A stretch of DNA of 64,000 nucleotides from Hirsutella rhossiliensis (Eukaryota; Ascomycota; Sordariomycetes; Hypocreales; Ophiocordycipitaceae): assembly GCF_020360975.1 (NCBI RefSeq), contig NW_025408670.1:4712001-4776000 (forward strand), written 5' to 3'. The notes below the pieces were generated by a model. That model saw nothing but the letters and a program-made list of their open reading frames with translations, was not told the origin of the DNA and made no database searches. Shown piece after piece: positions 1-11,790 of this stretch; position 1 is the stretch's first letter; each line of letters begins with the position of its first letter. Position numbers and translations under genes: made by a program.

Positions 1-3000
1 GCCTTTAGATTATATACTAAAGTTTAGATAACTTTAACGCTTATATCCTTTAAGATATACTTAAAGTCTTTCTTTATTTTAGGCCCTTTATTAATTATAG
101 AGTATAGTATTACGCTATACCTATAAATAATAAAGAGTATAAATTTAGTTATAGCTCCCGCGGTAATTTCTTTAACTAAGGTTACTTCTACCTATTTAGT
201 AAGGTTATCTTATATTTCTATAAGGTACGAATACCTATAATTAGATAGTATATACTAGCTATTAAAGTAAATCTTACTTATAAGGTAGCTAGGCGCGGTT
301 ATAGTTATAACTTCTTAGGGTCTCTTAGTTATAAAGTATTAGTATTCTTTATAAGAAGAGATTACGCTATAAATATCGTTTTAAAGGCTAGCTTACTAAT
401 ACCTATCCTTTATAAATATATATATAACTTATTATCCTTTATATCCTATTTATATATAGTACTTTATAATAATCCTTTTCCGTTCTTTTAGGTCGTTTAC
501 GACTAGTATAGGTCCCCTTTCTTCCTTCTTAAGGAGTCGTTAAAGCTTTTAATCTTTAATATAGAAATTTAGACTCTTTAAATATAACTTCCTATAGTCT
601 TATTTAGAAAGGCCCTCTAGCCGTTTTAACGTTTAAAGGAAGTCTATAATTATCCTCGATTCCTTTAAGTAGTCCCCTTATAGCTTAGTCCCTTATACTA
701 CGTTTAAGTAAAAGTCTATAAATTCTTTAATATCGCTTTCTATTTCCCTATCTAATATATTAGAAGGTCCTTTAGGCTTTCTTAAGAGTCTATTAGCTAT
801 ACTATTCTTCTTACCTTCGACGTATTATATAGTAAAGTTAAAGAGGAAAATATAGCTTATTTAGCGAGTTACTATAGCTCTAGGGATATCTTTAAGGGCA
901 CCTTTTAGTTAATTAACTAAGACCTATACGTTAGTTTCTAAGATAAAATATATGCTATATAAGTATATTCTTAGTTTCCTAAGCGTACTTAATATAGCCC
1001 TATACTCCCTCTTTATTATATTATATTTAGTTTTTACTAGTAACTATATTTTACTTTCGAACCTTATAGGGCGCTTCTTTTTATCGACGATTTATATTAA
1101 GACTGCCTCTTAGCTAAGCGAACTAGTATTATATATTAGAATAATATCTCCTCTTTCTAGACTAACGTTAAGGGATACTAAAAAGACTAGATTAGTAATA
1201 GCTTCCTTAAGGATAGCTATTACTTTTATTTATTTATCTCCTTATTCCTAATAGACTTCTTTCTTTAATAGGTCTATAAGGGGTTTTACTAAGATAGCGA
1301 ACTATTTAATCTAGATTTAATAGTATCCTATAATACTAAGGAAAGCTTTAATATATATTATATTAAAGTATCTTATTTATTCCTTAATTTTAATAACTTT
1401 AGCTTCTATAAGGCACCTTTTATTTATTCTATAGATATAACCGATAACTTTAGTTACTTACTAGTAGAATTTCGATTTAGCTCTTATAATTATATAACTA
1501 AAGAGTTCGACGTTAACTAAGACTCTATTAAGGTTAATAATATATTTAAAGATAAATCTACTTACTCTTAATACTACCTCTTTATTATTATACGTTATAT
1601 TAAGCCCCTTAATACTTATATTATCTAGGAAATTCCTATAGATATTCGGTATAAGGTTTTATAAGATTCTTTATATTATACTTATAAATTAGCCGACTAA
1701 GTTTATAGCCCTTTAAGGGAGTATATATATATATAAGAAGCTAATAGGTATCGCGAATATTATTAAGTTATAGCTTTTAATATTAAGAGGGATCTAATTA
1801 TAGCTTAAAAAAGGGTCTAAGAGGGAAAGGATCTTATATATTAAGAAGTAGTCGCTAAACTTATTTATATTTAGCGGTAGGTTTATATCTCTTATTATAA
1901 CGGTATTTATATATATAGTAGAATTAATTAAGCGTAGTCCTCTATCTTTCTTTACTACTAGGGAAAAATAGTTCTTATAGGGCCTATACTCTTTTTTAAG
2001 GACTCTTATTTCTAGTTTAATTTTAAGGATATTAATAACTTTCTACTCTATCGCTTTTAGGATTAAGATTAAGGCTACTTACTATACCTTATATTTTATT
2101 ATCTTAATAACCTATAGTAAGGCTATAGCTAGGTCGACTCTACCTCTTTCTATAAAGTCTTAGGATAACGCTACTTCCTTATTAAATAGAATACTATTAA
2201 AGATCCGGATTTCTACTTTTATAAGAAAGCCCTTAAATTATTTATAGATTACTTTAAGTCTTTCTTATATTAGCCGCTTTCCTTTTTATATACTTAAGAA
2301 TTTTCCTAATAAGTATTTTAGGTAGGTTCTAGGCTATATCTTATCTTTAATAGTATTTTATTTAGTCTTCTTTTAGTTAAGGTCCCCTTTTAGCGTTAAG
2401 CCGTTTAATAAAGTATTATTAATAGGGTTAATCTTATCTACTTTTCTTTTAAAGAGAGTATTAACTCTTAGATTATATAATTTAATAGGTCGTTTCCTCC
2501 CTATCTTAACTTTAACCTTCTAGATCTTTTAGAACTTCTTTCTAGCTTTAATAATATTTCTCTTAAATTCTCTTATAGCCTCTATAACTATAACTTTAAT
2601 AATCTCTTTTACTATCTTAGATTTAATAGCTAAAATCGCCTTATCTCCTTTATTTATAATTAATTACTATCGTGCTAGTACTATTAAGGGCTCGTTTACG
2701 CTAGTATAGGCTAGGTTAGGGACTTAGTTAGCACCCCTTCTATAACTAAGGATCTTACCTCTTAGTAAGAGAATATCGGCTATTAAGGTATCTATAAGGG
2801 TTTCTCTCTATAATTATTAAGTAGCTCCTAGGTTATCTTCTTTAACTTCTATTACTAAAGCCTAAAGAAGATTTCTTAGGAGCTAGGTAGCTATTTCCTA
2901 TATAGCCTCCTCGAGCTTTAGTCTTTTATATATATCTTTATTAACTATTAAGGTTATAGCCTAAAAAGATTTTACTATATCGACCTTATTTAAAAGCTCC

Positions 3001-6000
3001 TATTTAATGGCTCCTACCGCTAGCGTAACTACTTAGATAGTACCGATTTAATATTTAACCTATATATCCCTATTCCTTAGGAAATAATTAAATAATATAC
3101 GCGCGGCTTTAATAAATAGTATGCCTAGGATAAAGGGGACTAAGACTCCGTTTAGTATAATATAAAGATAGATTAGTATCTAAGCTATGCCTAGATAGAG
3201 ATTAGTCTCTACCTCCTTAGCTATATCTATAAGGGACCTAGTATACGCTATTATTAATGCTCTTATTAATAGGATTTTAAGCCTATATATATTTATATAT
3301 TTTTTAGTAATAAGGTTCCCTTTAGACTTAGTATCGATTAAGGCGCTTAGAACTTTAGCTTTCTAGCTACTAAGTTATACTTAAATATAAGGTAGGTCTT
3401 ATATATACTTAAGCGAGCGGAAAGGTATAAGGACTATATTTATATATATTATAGGAATCGCTATAAGGTCCTTTAAAGTTATCTCTTAGTATCTTATTAA
3501 GAGTACTACTTCTTATATAATAAATTTATCTTTTTTTAGTCTTATTACCTTTAAAGTTTATTAATTAAATAGTCCTTAGGCTAGTTACGTTACGCTAATT
3601 ATATTAGTTATAAACCTAACTTCCTTTAGTACTTATTAGACTTTAAGGTACTTATAATCCGATTCTTTATAAGTAAGGTAAGTAAGCTTAATTAGTTCGA
3701 CCTAGTATTCTTTATCTTATTCTTTAACTTATACTAAAGCTACCGCGAGTTTTCCTTATAAATATTTAAGGAGGAGTAAACTACTCTCTATATTATCTTC
3801 GGCTACTTTTATAACCGTTATCGTAGCTCTATAGGGTCTTATATTGCTCTTTACTTTCTCTAAGGTCTAGAATTTAGTATTTTCTATACCTTAGGCTATA
3901 TCTATATATCTTATACTAAGTCTCTTACTTAGTTAGGGAATAAAGTTAATTAAGTAATTTAAAGGGATCGGGATTCTTTTATATATAATTTCTCCGACGA
4001 TTTTATCTATAAGTCTATTAAACTTCTTATTTAGATCTACTTTATATCTATAGTATATAAGGATAATCTTTAAGCTAGTTTTTACTATTCTTATTATCTC
4101 GATTTCCTCTATATCCTCTTTAACTCTTTATTTTTTCCCCTTATAAGTATTAATCCCTATTATAGTTATATAGATTATTTAATTATATATATTGCTTTAT
4201 TATATATTATTTATAATTATAATAACTAATATCCTTCTTACTTCTTTTCTTATATTACTTACTTTTAAATTCCTTAGCTTTTACTTATACGGGCTTTTAT
4301 ATTTCTAGAACTAGTTTAAGAAACTAGATTCTCTTTTACTAGTAGCTTAATTTAAGTAAGATAGTATAACTATAGCTTTAACCTATTTTATAAGTAGTAA
4401 TATAAAGGAGTTTAGCTATATATCTACTTAGTATATAATAAGCCTTTAAATATATATACTTATTTAAGAAAACCTATTAGTAAGTACTAAGGGAATTACG
4501 CTTTTATTATTTTTTCTTTTAAGGTAAAGAGTCTTATTTACTACTTTATATATTATAAATCCGATCTTATAGTCCTAAGAGCATACCTTATACTTATTAA
4601 GGTAGTATCCTTCTTTACTATGATAAAAGTATCTCTTAGGCTAGTTAAAAGTATTAACCTAAAACTATATATATTAATTAGATAGGTAGTAAAATCCGAT
4701 AGTATTTACGCTACCTCCTTATCTATAACTTAAAGAGTAGCCTTTACTACTAACGCGTTTTAATTCCCTATTAAGCTAGTTAAATATCTACTCTTACTAG
4801 CGAGTAAGGTTAATCTTTATATCTTTAAAGGCTTTTATTAGGTCTAAGATCTCCTTTATAGGCTATCTAGGTTTCTTATTTATTTTCTTTAGCTCTTTAA
4901 GAAGTTTTTCTTTACCCTTATTAGATTCGGCTTCCTGTATTACTTTATTAATTTCCTTAAAGAGCTAGTCTTTCTTTAGGTTCTTAAGCTTCTAATTATA
5001 GACTTTAGATACTATATCTTATCGCTTAATATCCTAGCGAGGTGCTAAGTAGTTATTAATTATATAGATAAGGCTTTTATATAAGAGTTTTAAGATAACT
5101 TTAGATATCTTCCTATTTTTCTCTATAACGTTAATAATAAGCTCCTTTAGTATTATATAGTAGATAAAGTATAACTAGACTATAGATTCTTCCTAGCCGT
5201 TAGGTTATACCTTATACTATAGGTATAAGTAAAGACTAAGCTATTCCGTAACTTCTATAATAGTCTTAGGCTTTTTAGTATTATAATAGTCTAAGCGGTC
5301 GTTAGTAGTTTCTAGTTATTTAATATTATATATATAGTAGTATTAAAGGAGTCTCTTTTTCGCTTCTTCCTAAGTAAGTCTATCTATAAGAATTTTAATA
5401 GTAGGGGCTTATATAAAGGAGATATAGACTTCGAGCTAGTTTATTTTATCCTTATTATAGATATAGTTAACGCGTATCTTTTATTTAAACTTCTTAAGGA
5501 ATTTAGTTATATTTTTACCGTTAAATTTACTAATAGGTAAGAGTTATAGTTAGCGGAGTCTTTCTATAAGGTTATCTTAGCTTTTAGTAAGTATATCTCT
5601 AAGTCTATTAGTAATCTTATTAATATTTACCTTAATTTTCTTTATATCGCTAGTAGTAGGATTAAATAATCCCTCTTAACGGCTAGCGTTTCTAAATATA
5701 ATATACCTATAGATTATAAGGTTATAAAATTTAAAGTTAGAGTTTTTAGAGTTAAAGGATATCTTATTATAACTATCTTATTACTTACTTTCTTATCTAT
5801 TAATAGGAGGTAGGCGTTATCTATAAGCTACTATATAGAGGAGAGCTAAGGTTAAGGTTATTAAGGTATCCCTTATTAGTACCTATATTAGTATTATTAG
5901 TACGTATATAAGTAAGAGGTCTTAGTATAGTTTTAAAATAGTTTAGATTATACTATTATTATTATTTATATCTTTTAAAGTATTATATAAGGATTATAGT

Positions 6001-6270
6001 TTCTTAACTAAGTCGCTAGTATTAAGGGTTATAAGGCTAATAATAAGAGCTTAGGGTTTTTTAATATTAGCTTATTACTTTTCCTTTACTATTAGTAAAG
6101 GTATTATCTAATTATTTATTTCTTAGTAAGTCTATCGCCTTATTAGGTCCTTAACTCTAGCTATTAAGGTAGTTACTACTTTAATTATTAAATCCCTAGA
6201 TTTTATTTTTTTTCTAAATAATACCGTTATCCTCTAAGTATTCTCGGCTTCGTAAAGCTACTTATCGCTA
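1..6270 (-). mobile_element. Element G: degenerate Ty3/gypsy retrotransposon, truncated by the window edge
   Basis: Read on the minus strand, this stretch is a retrotransposon polyprotein broken by many TAA/TAG codons. A reverse transcriptase region lies at about 2100-1100: a block resembling YFSLVVKKDRGLRLIN is followed by IRDINLPL and later by a segment ending near GYY.IWIK.FA, an arrangement typical of one group of fungal gypsy elements. A zinc-knuckle-like block (Y-F-Y-H-S-K-E-G-Y-Y-L-N-K-Y, presumably C/H residues before mutation) lies near 4595-4640 and marks gag or the gag-pol junction. Integrase should lie toward position 1, and its end is outside the window. Neither LTR is seen, so the right limit near 6270 is an estimate. 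CA and TG dinucleotides are missing over long runs, which is the expected result of RIP. Confidence 0.75.
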
Positions 6271-6640
6271 TATAAATAGAACGGAATAACGAGTTTACGC
6301 GCTAGAGACTAGTTTTAACGAGGACGAGGGTATATACTTAAAGCACGCGTAGTACGTAGCTAAGGATTAGTAGAGCAATTAACTACGTAATTATCTAATT
6401 ATTTAGCCTATATATAGATCTAAGGGCCTTAGGTTATAAATATAAGTCTTAGAGATTTCTTTACTCTATACCTCTTTATCTCTACTAGAGTCGCGTAACT
6501 AGCGGCATTTACTTTAAAGGGGAAAAATAAAAATTTAAATTAACTATAATTAAGGAAGATACTTAATTAGATAATTAAGGTCTTTATAACGCCTTTAAGT
6601 ATACTTAGGAGTAAGTTAGAAGGGGAGTGCTAAGGGTCTT
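6270..6640. other. Unresolved junction between elements G and C
   Basis: This AT-rich stretch lies between the gag end of G and the first recognisable coding frame of C. It should contain the 5' LTR of G (minus strand) and possibly a truncated 5' end of C. I could not match it to any LTR elsewhere in the window: the 3' LTR of C at 25317-25866 has no visible counterpart here. No gene is supported. Confidence 0.4.
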
Positions 6641-9600
6641 ATCCCCCCTTAACGGGCTAATATCTATAGGGGTATAATCTTACCTATTAAACTAGCCTAT
6701 AAATCCCTAGGCTATTAGTTATTATAATACTAATAGGTCTTTAAGGAAAACTAACCTAAAGGATTTAACCCTTTAAAGAAGCTATAAGAAATAATATAAT
6801 AGTCTCTTAAGGAGGACCCCTTATTATAGAAGAAGATAGACGAGATTTAGGTTACTAAGAAATAGTAACTAATAACGCCGCTAACCTTATTTAAGCTATA
6901 AATTTAAGGAAAAATCGTTAGTATAGTAAATCCGGTATTTATCTTCCTTGTAGATTAGTAAGACTACCTATTAAGACCCTTTAATTATCCCCTATAAAAA
7001 TTAGCTATCCTCAACTTTAGTACTTCCCTTAATATTTATAATATACTCTTATAATTCCGGTCCTTTAAAAAGGTATAAATAGAATACCTTATTACTAGGG
7101 AATTAACCGTATAAATAGAGGGATATAAAAAGGTAAATTTTATAATAAAATTACTTTATAGGTTTATATAAATTCTTTAACGAAAAAGGGTAGCTTTTTA
7201 CCCTCGATTTCTAACTAGCTTAATTTCCTTCTACCTTCTTTAAAAGGAAGGAATCTTCTAGGATATAACGTCTAAGCCTATAAGGCTAGTCTAGAAGAAT
7301 TAGACTATTAGGCTTATCGAGGAAAAACTCGGTTAATTTATTCTCGAATTCCGACCTATCCTTAGGAAGGAATCTCTTAAGAAGTTAGCTTTCCCTACTA
7401 AGAGGGTAGGTTCTAAGGACCCTCTTTTAGTAGCTTAAGGAGACGGTTTTCTTTAGTACGCACGACTTAGTTACCTAGGCCCCCTAGCTTTATATAAGCT
7501 AGGCTAATAATAAGGCGTATAAATAAGGGACCTAAAGACCGTTAAATATAAATACTATAGCTAAGGGAAGACTATAAGACGAATTTCTAAACGAACGCCT
7601 TTATAGCTAGACTAGCCGTATAAGGAAATTTAGGTCGACTAGACTAACGTCTCTAAGGACTAAGAAAGCTTCGTTAAGGTAATGTTTTTTATAGACGCTT
7701 TTTTAAGGATAGTTTTCCCTTATTTCTTATAGACCTACCTAAGTAAGTATAACTAGTTTACCCTCTTAGACTTTATTAATTAAATAAAGTCCTATTTTAG
7801 CTATAAAGTAAAGAAGATATAGTTTAATAGAGAGCTATTTATAAAGGATATCTTAAAATAGCTTTAAAAAAGGAGTATTTTACCCCTCCTATTAGTACTA
7901 AATACCTAGGCCTAGAACGGAGGGGCAGAAAGATTAAGGGGTGCTATAATAAAAAGGGCCCGTATAATAAGACTTACTATAAAGCTTCTATACGACCTTT
8001 AGAGGGAAGTTATTAAGACCGCTTATTACCTTTAAAACCGGACCCCTAGGGACCTAAAGGACCTTAAGGAACTAAACTAAGGAATAAACTAGAAATCCCC
8101 CCTTAAGCTCTTTATAAAGAAGAGGGCCTTGCTAGCTTACCTTTATACTTATAGCTATAAGGTATACGCTATAACTATTAATATATAGCTAAAAAGGAAG
8201 AAGAAAAGAAAGCTTAATCTTAGAGCCTTTATTAGTTACCTTATTAATTATAATTCTATAAATATCTTCTAGATTTAGATTCCATTTCTATAAAAGGTTA
8301 TTTTAACTAAGGATATAATTTTTAACGAATCTAGCTTCTTCGACGAAAAGAGGGATTACTAGCCCCTCTTACTCTTATAACGTTAGCTAATTTAAAAGAT
8401 CTAAATTCCCCCTTCCTAATAGTTATAAGAAGAGGCCCTAGATAAGGAAATAACGTTAAAGTAGTCGAGGATAACGCTAGTTTTAAAGAAGAAAAAGAAA
8501 AGGAAGCTATTAAATTAGATAATCTAAATAAAGAAGGAAACTATAGGAAAGTAGTAGAGCTAGAATACGCCTACCTACCTATGCCTCCTTTTATATAAAA
8601 AGAAGATCTAAAAGTAGCTTTTTTAGTTAGTCTTCCTATCTTAACCCTTAAGGGGGTAAGAAAGGCACCTCTTTTAAAGGATTACCTAGCTGCCTTTTTA
8701 TCCTTACTTTAAGAAGTAAAGGAAGGTATAGGGCCTAATATAGTTACTAAAGAAGACTAACCTTTCTTTTATTTCGATTGTTTTTCCGACTTTTACTTAA
8801 TACTAATAAAAGATAGTTCCTATAAAGCGTTTATAGTAAGCTAGCTTTTTAAGCTACTATTAGTAAGAAAGGTATATAAAAGAGACCTCTTAGACTTACT
8901 AGTAAACTAAAAGTAGCTAGAAAAACACCCCTTTAAAGACTAGTTTTTCTAAGCCTAGAAAGACTACCTAGCTTTATATAAAGAAATAAGGTCTTTTAAA
9001 GAGGTCCTTAAAGAAAAGGTAAGAGGAAAATAGGTCCTTAGCTATAAATAGGTCTTTATCTATAAGACTAATAAATATAGCTTCCTTTAAAAGTATAAAG
9101 CCTAGCTAGTTATCTATAGGAATTAATAGGAAAAAGGGGATTTACTTACTAGGGCAACTACCTTAATAGGGATGTCTTTTCGGACCCTTATAGCTATAGT
9201 AGTAGAATTCGACCTCGAACTTAATTAAATAGATATAGTTAACGCCTTTATTAAATACTTACTTAAGGAAAAAGAAGTTATCTATATATAACTTCCTCTT
9301 CGTTTCTAATAACTAAGAAAGGTTCTATAGCTTAGAAAAGCTTTATATAGATTATAAAGATCGCTCTTTCTTTAGTAATAGTATTTAATAGGTTCCCTTA
9401 AAGCCCTAAGCTTTAAGAAAGTCCCTTAGGAACTATATATAATATAAAAAGGTAAAATTATAGTCTTTATTTATATTAACGATATTATCTAGGCCTATTT
9501 AAAAGAGGAAGAAGTAAATACTAAAGAGGCTATAAAAGGCCTATAATAAAAGTATAAGATAACTAAGCTAAGGGAGCTAAAGTAGTTCCTAGGGATATAA

Positions 9601-10087
9601 ATCCTTTAAAATAGGTCTTAATAAACTATCTAGCTTACCTAAGACGCTTATATTAATAAGGTCGCTTATAACTTCCTCCTTAATTCCCTTAATAAAAAGC
9701 TTCCCTTTATACTTATATTAAATAAAGAGCTTTTACTTAATCTATTCTTTTAAGCTAAGGAGTAAGAGATATACTAATATTAATAAAAGGTAAGCTCCTT
9801 ACTTTTTTTAGCTATTTCTATTAAACCGGATATCTCTTTTATAGTCTCTTAGCTAGCTAAGTATAACTAAAATCCTAGCCTTAGGTACTAAGAAGTAATA
9901 GACTAAGCTATCCTTTATCTTTATTTTATAAGATTATATAGTCTACGCTTAAGAGGGTAGGGAAGGAAATTAGCTACTAAAATCTTCTTTTATTTAAGCG
10001 ATTTATCCTTTATAGATAACTTATTAAATAGAAAGAGCTTATAAGGGTATATTATATCCCTTTTTAAAGGAACTATTACTTAGAGAG
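6640..10087 (+). mobile_element. Element C, 5' segment: degenerate Ty1/copia retrotransposon (gag, integrase, RT, start of RNase H)
   Basis: The plus strand encodes a Copia polyprotein with RIP-type stops. The integrase core is recognisable at about 7600-8100 by the motif QNGGAER followed by an R-A-R-x-x-R block, a fungal Copia signature. Reverse transcriptase is near 9100-9600, with a block resembling RKVL.LRKALYRL. RNase H begins near 9900 and stops at 10087, where element A is inserted. The frame resumes at 18299-18310 between A and B, and again after B at 24588. The gag region is presumably 6640-7300, and no 5' LTR was found. Confidence 0.8.
10083..10087. repeat. Target site duplication of element A (left copy)
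   Basis: GAGAG directly precedes the left LTR and recurs at 18294-18298 directly after the right LTR. This 5-bp duplication confirms that A is one complete insertion into the RNase H region of element C. Confidence 0.9.
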
Positions 10088-10557
10088 TATTACGACTATA
10101 GTTAGCGGGCTATAGGAGAGCTAGCTACGTTTACGTAATAAGGCGGCTTAGAATAATAGTCGGGATAAGAAGTTACTTAGGCTTAGCTTACCTAGAGCGT
10201 ATATAAGCTAAGTAAGCCTTATATAGATAGATTACTACTTAGGAGTATAGCTTATAAGTAAGCTATAGTAAGCTATAAAGGGGATTACGGCTAGGACCGT
10301 GATCTAAGGATAGTCTCTATAGGTATATATAGCTACCTACTTTTACTCCTTTAGATAGATAGCTCTCTAGCTTTTAATATAGATCTTTATTACGATTCTA
10401 TCTTTAATTCTAATTACTTAGTTATAGTCTATAGTCTATAACCTCTGACTTATTACTAACGTAATATACTTATTATTACTTAGACCACGCCCTATTATAT
10501 CTACTAATATAAACCCCTTAATAGGTTTATCCCTTAGGAATAATACCGGTCGTTATA
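10088..10557 (+). repeat. Left (5') LTR of element A
   Basis: This 470-bp direct repeat starts TATTACGACTATAG and ends CGGTCGTTATA. The terminal TA at each end is presumably a mutated TG...CA. It matches 17824-18293 and, inverted, 47458-47928. Differences from the other copies are mostly C/T or G/A transitions. Confidence 0.93.
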
Positions 10558-11416
10558 CGTTAAAAGCTCTTATTTAGTATAATACCGCGTTACTTTAAGT
10601 AATATCGTAACTATTAATATACCTATATAGTAAACTAGATTAACTAACTCTAAAGCTACTATATCGCCTTAGGATATAATACGCGAGATTATTACCCTTT
10701 AATATAAGGTATAGTTACTTAAGAATAGAGGAGGTAATAAATAAGTTAAGGACCTTAAAGAAGTAGTTAAACTAAAATAGCTAGGACTATTTAACGGTAC
10801 TTATAGTATACTTTAAGACTTTCTTACCTAACTTAAGGGCTACTAACGGTTTTACCTTACTAAACTCTTAGACCTAGTTAAAAAGGTACTTTACGTAGGA
10901 AATTATTTATTTAGAATAGTACTCGCTTAGTTTAGACCTATTATAAGGGACTTTCTCGATAACTAACTAGCGCGATAAGATAACGAGATAGACGAGGTCT
11001 TTGCTAGTTTCTAAGGATTTAAAGAAGCTATTATAAAGGTATTTAAAATAACTAACGAGGAATAAGAAGCTAAATAGATAAGAACTCCGATAAAGGATCT
11101 TAGTATTAGATTATACTATAAAGTTCCGTTAAGTTACCTTAAAGCTTAATTAGGACGATAAACCCCTTATATTACGATTTTATAACGGGCTTAAAGAAGA
11201 AGTTAAGGACGAGCTCTATAAGGAAAATCAACCTAATAACCTCTTAGACTATATTACTATAGTAGTACGAATCGATAATAAATAGTATACGTAACGCTAA
11301 GAAAAGAAATAAGGAAGAGGAAACTAGAACCCTTCCTATAGGAATAACTTTAACTAACGCGCTAACTATAAAAAGAAGCGCGAAACTCCTATTGCCTATA
11401 CCTATATAACTAACCT

Positions 11417-11489
11417 TATCGCGTATACTATATACGTTAATTAACGCTGTCGCTTATATCTAATAGGCGGCTATATCTTTTTCGTGATA
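11417..11489 (+). repeat. First 73-bp LTR of the TRIM-like element
   Basis: It starts TATCGCGTATACTATATACG and ends CGTGATA. It has the same length as 11718-11790 and is nearly identical to it. The 3' end of the Copia C LTR (25794-25866) matches this whole block. Confidence 0.88.
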
Positions 11490-11717
11490 GTTATAAGCCT
11501 AGGCGGAGGGGTTACCCCTCTAGGAACTTCCCGGTAACTACGCTTATACTTCTTCTAGCTAGCTTAGCGCGTACTACCTAAAAGGCCTATAGTTTAAGTC
11601 CTGCTAGCGTAATTAAGCGCGGTTTTAGTATAGGACCTACCTATATAAAAATTCCCGTTATAGTCTAGGATATCTAAGTATCCCGGGACGAATTAACTCG
11701 ATATCCCTAAGGGGGTA

Positions 11718-11790
11718 TATCGCGTATACTATATACGTTAACTAACGCTATCGCTTATATCTAATAGGCGGCTATATCTTTTTTATAATA
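11718..11790 (+). repeat. Second 73-bp LTR of the TRIM-like element
   Basis: It starts TATCGCGTATACTATATACG and ends TTTTTTATAATA, preceded by the purine run AAGGGGG. The AACCT target duplication follows directly. Confidence 0.88.

Larger units (their letters stand above)
11417..11790 (+). mobile_element. TRIM-like miniature LTR retroelement inserted in gag of element A
   Basis: This 374-bp unit has two 73-bp terminal direct repeats (11417-11489 and 11718-11790). It is flanked by a 5-bp duplication AACCT (11412-11416 and 11791-11795). The related copy F lacks it: near 46,610 the same gag sequence runs uninterrupted through AACCT, so the empty site is visible in the window. Immediately inside the first repeat is GTTATAAGCC, close to the GGTTATGAGCC primer-binding site that pairs with the anticodon arm of initiator tRNA-Met. 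A purine run AAGGGGG precedes the second repeat. There is no coding capacity. These are the hallmarks of a terminal-repeat retrotransposon in miniature, mobilised by an autonomous element, probably the Copia family of element C, whose LTR shares its ends. Confidence 0.85.
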
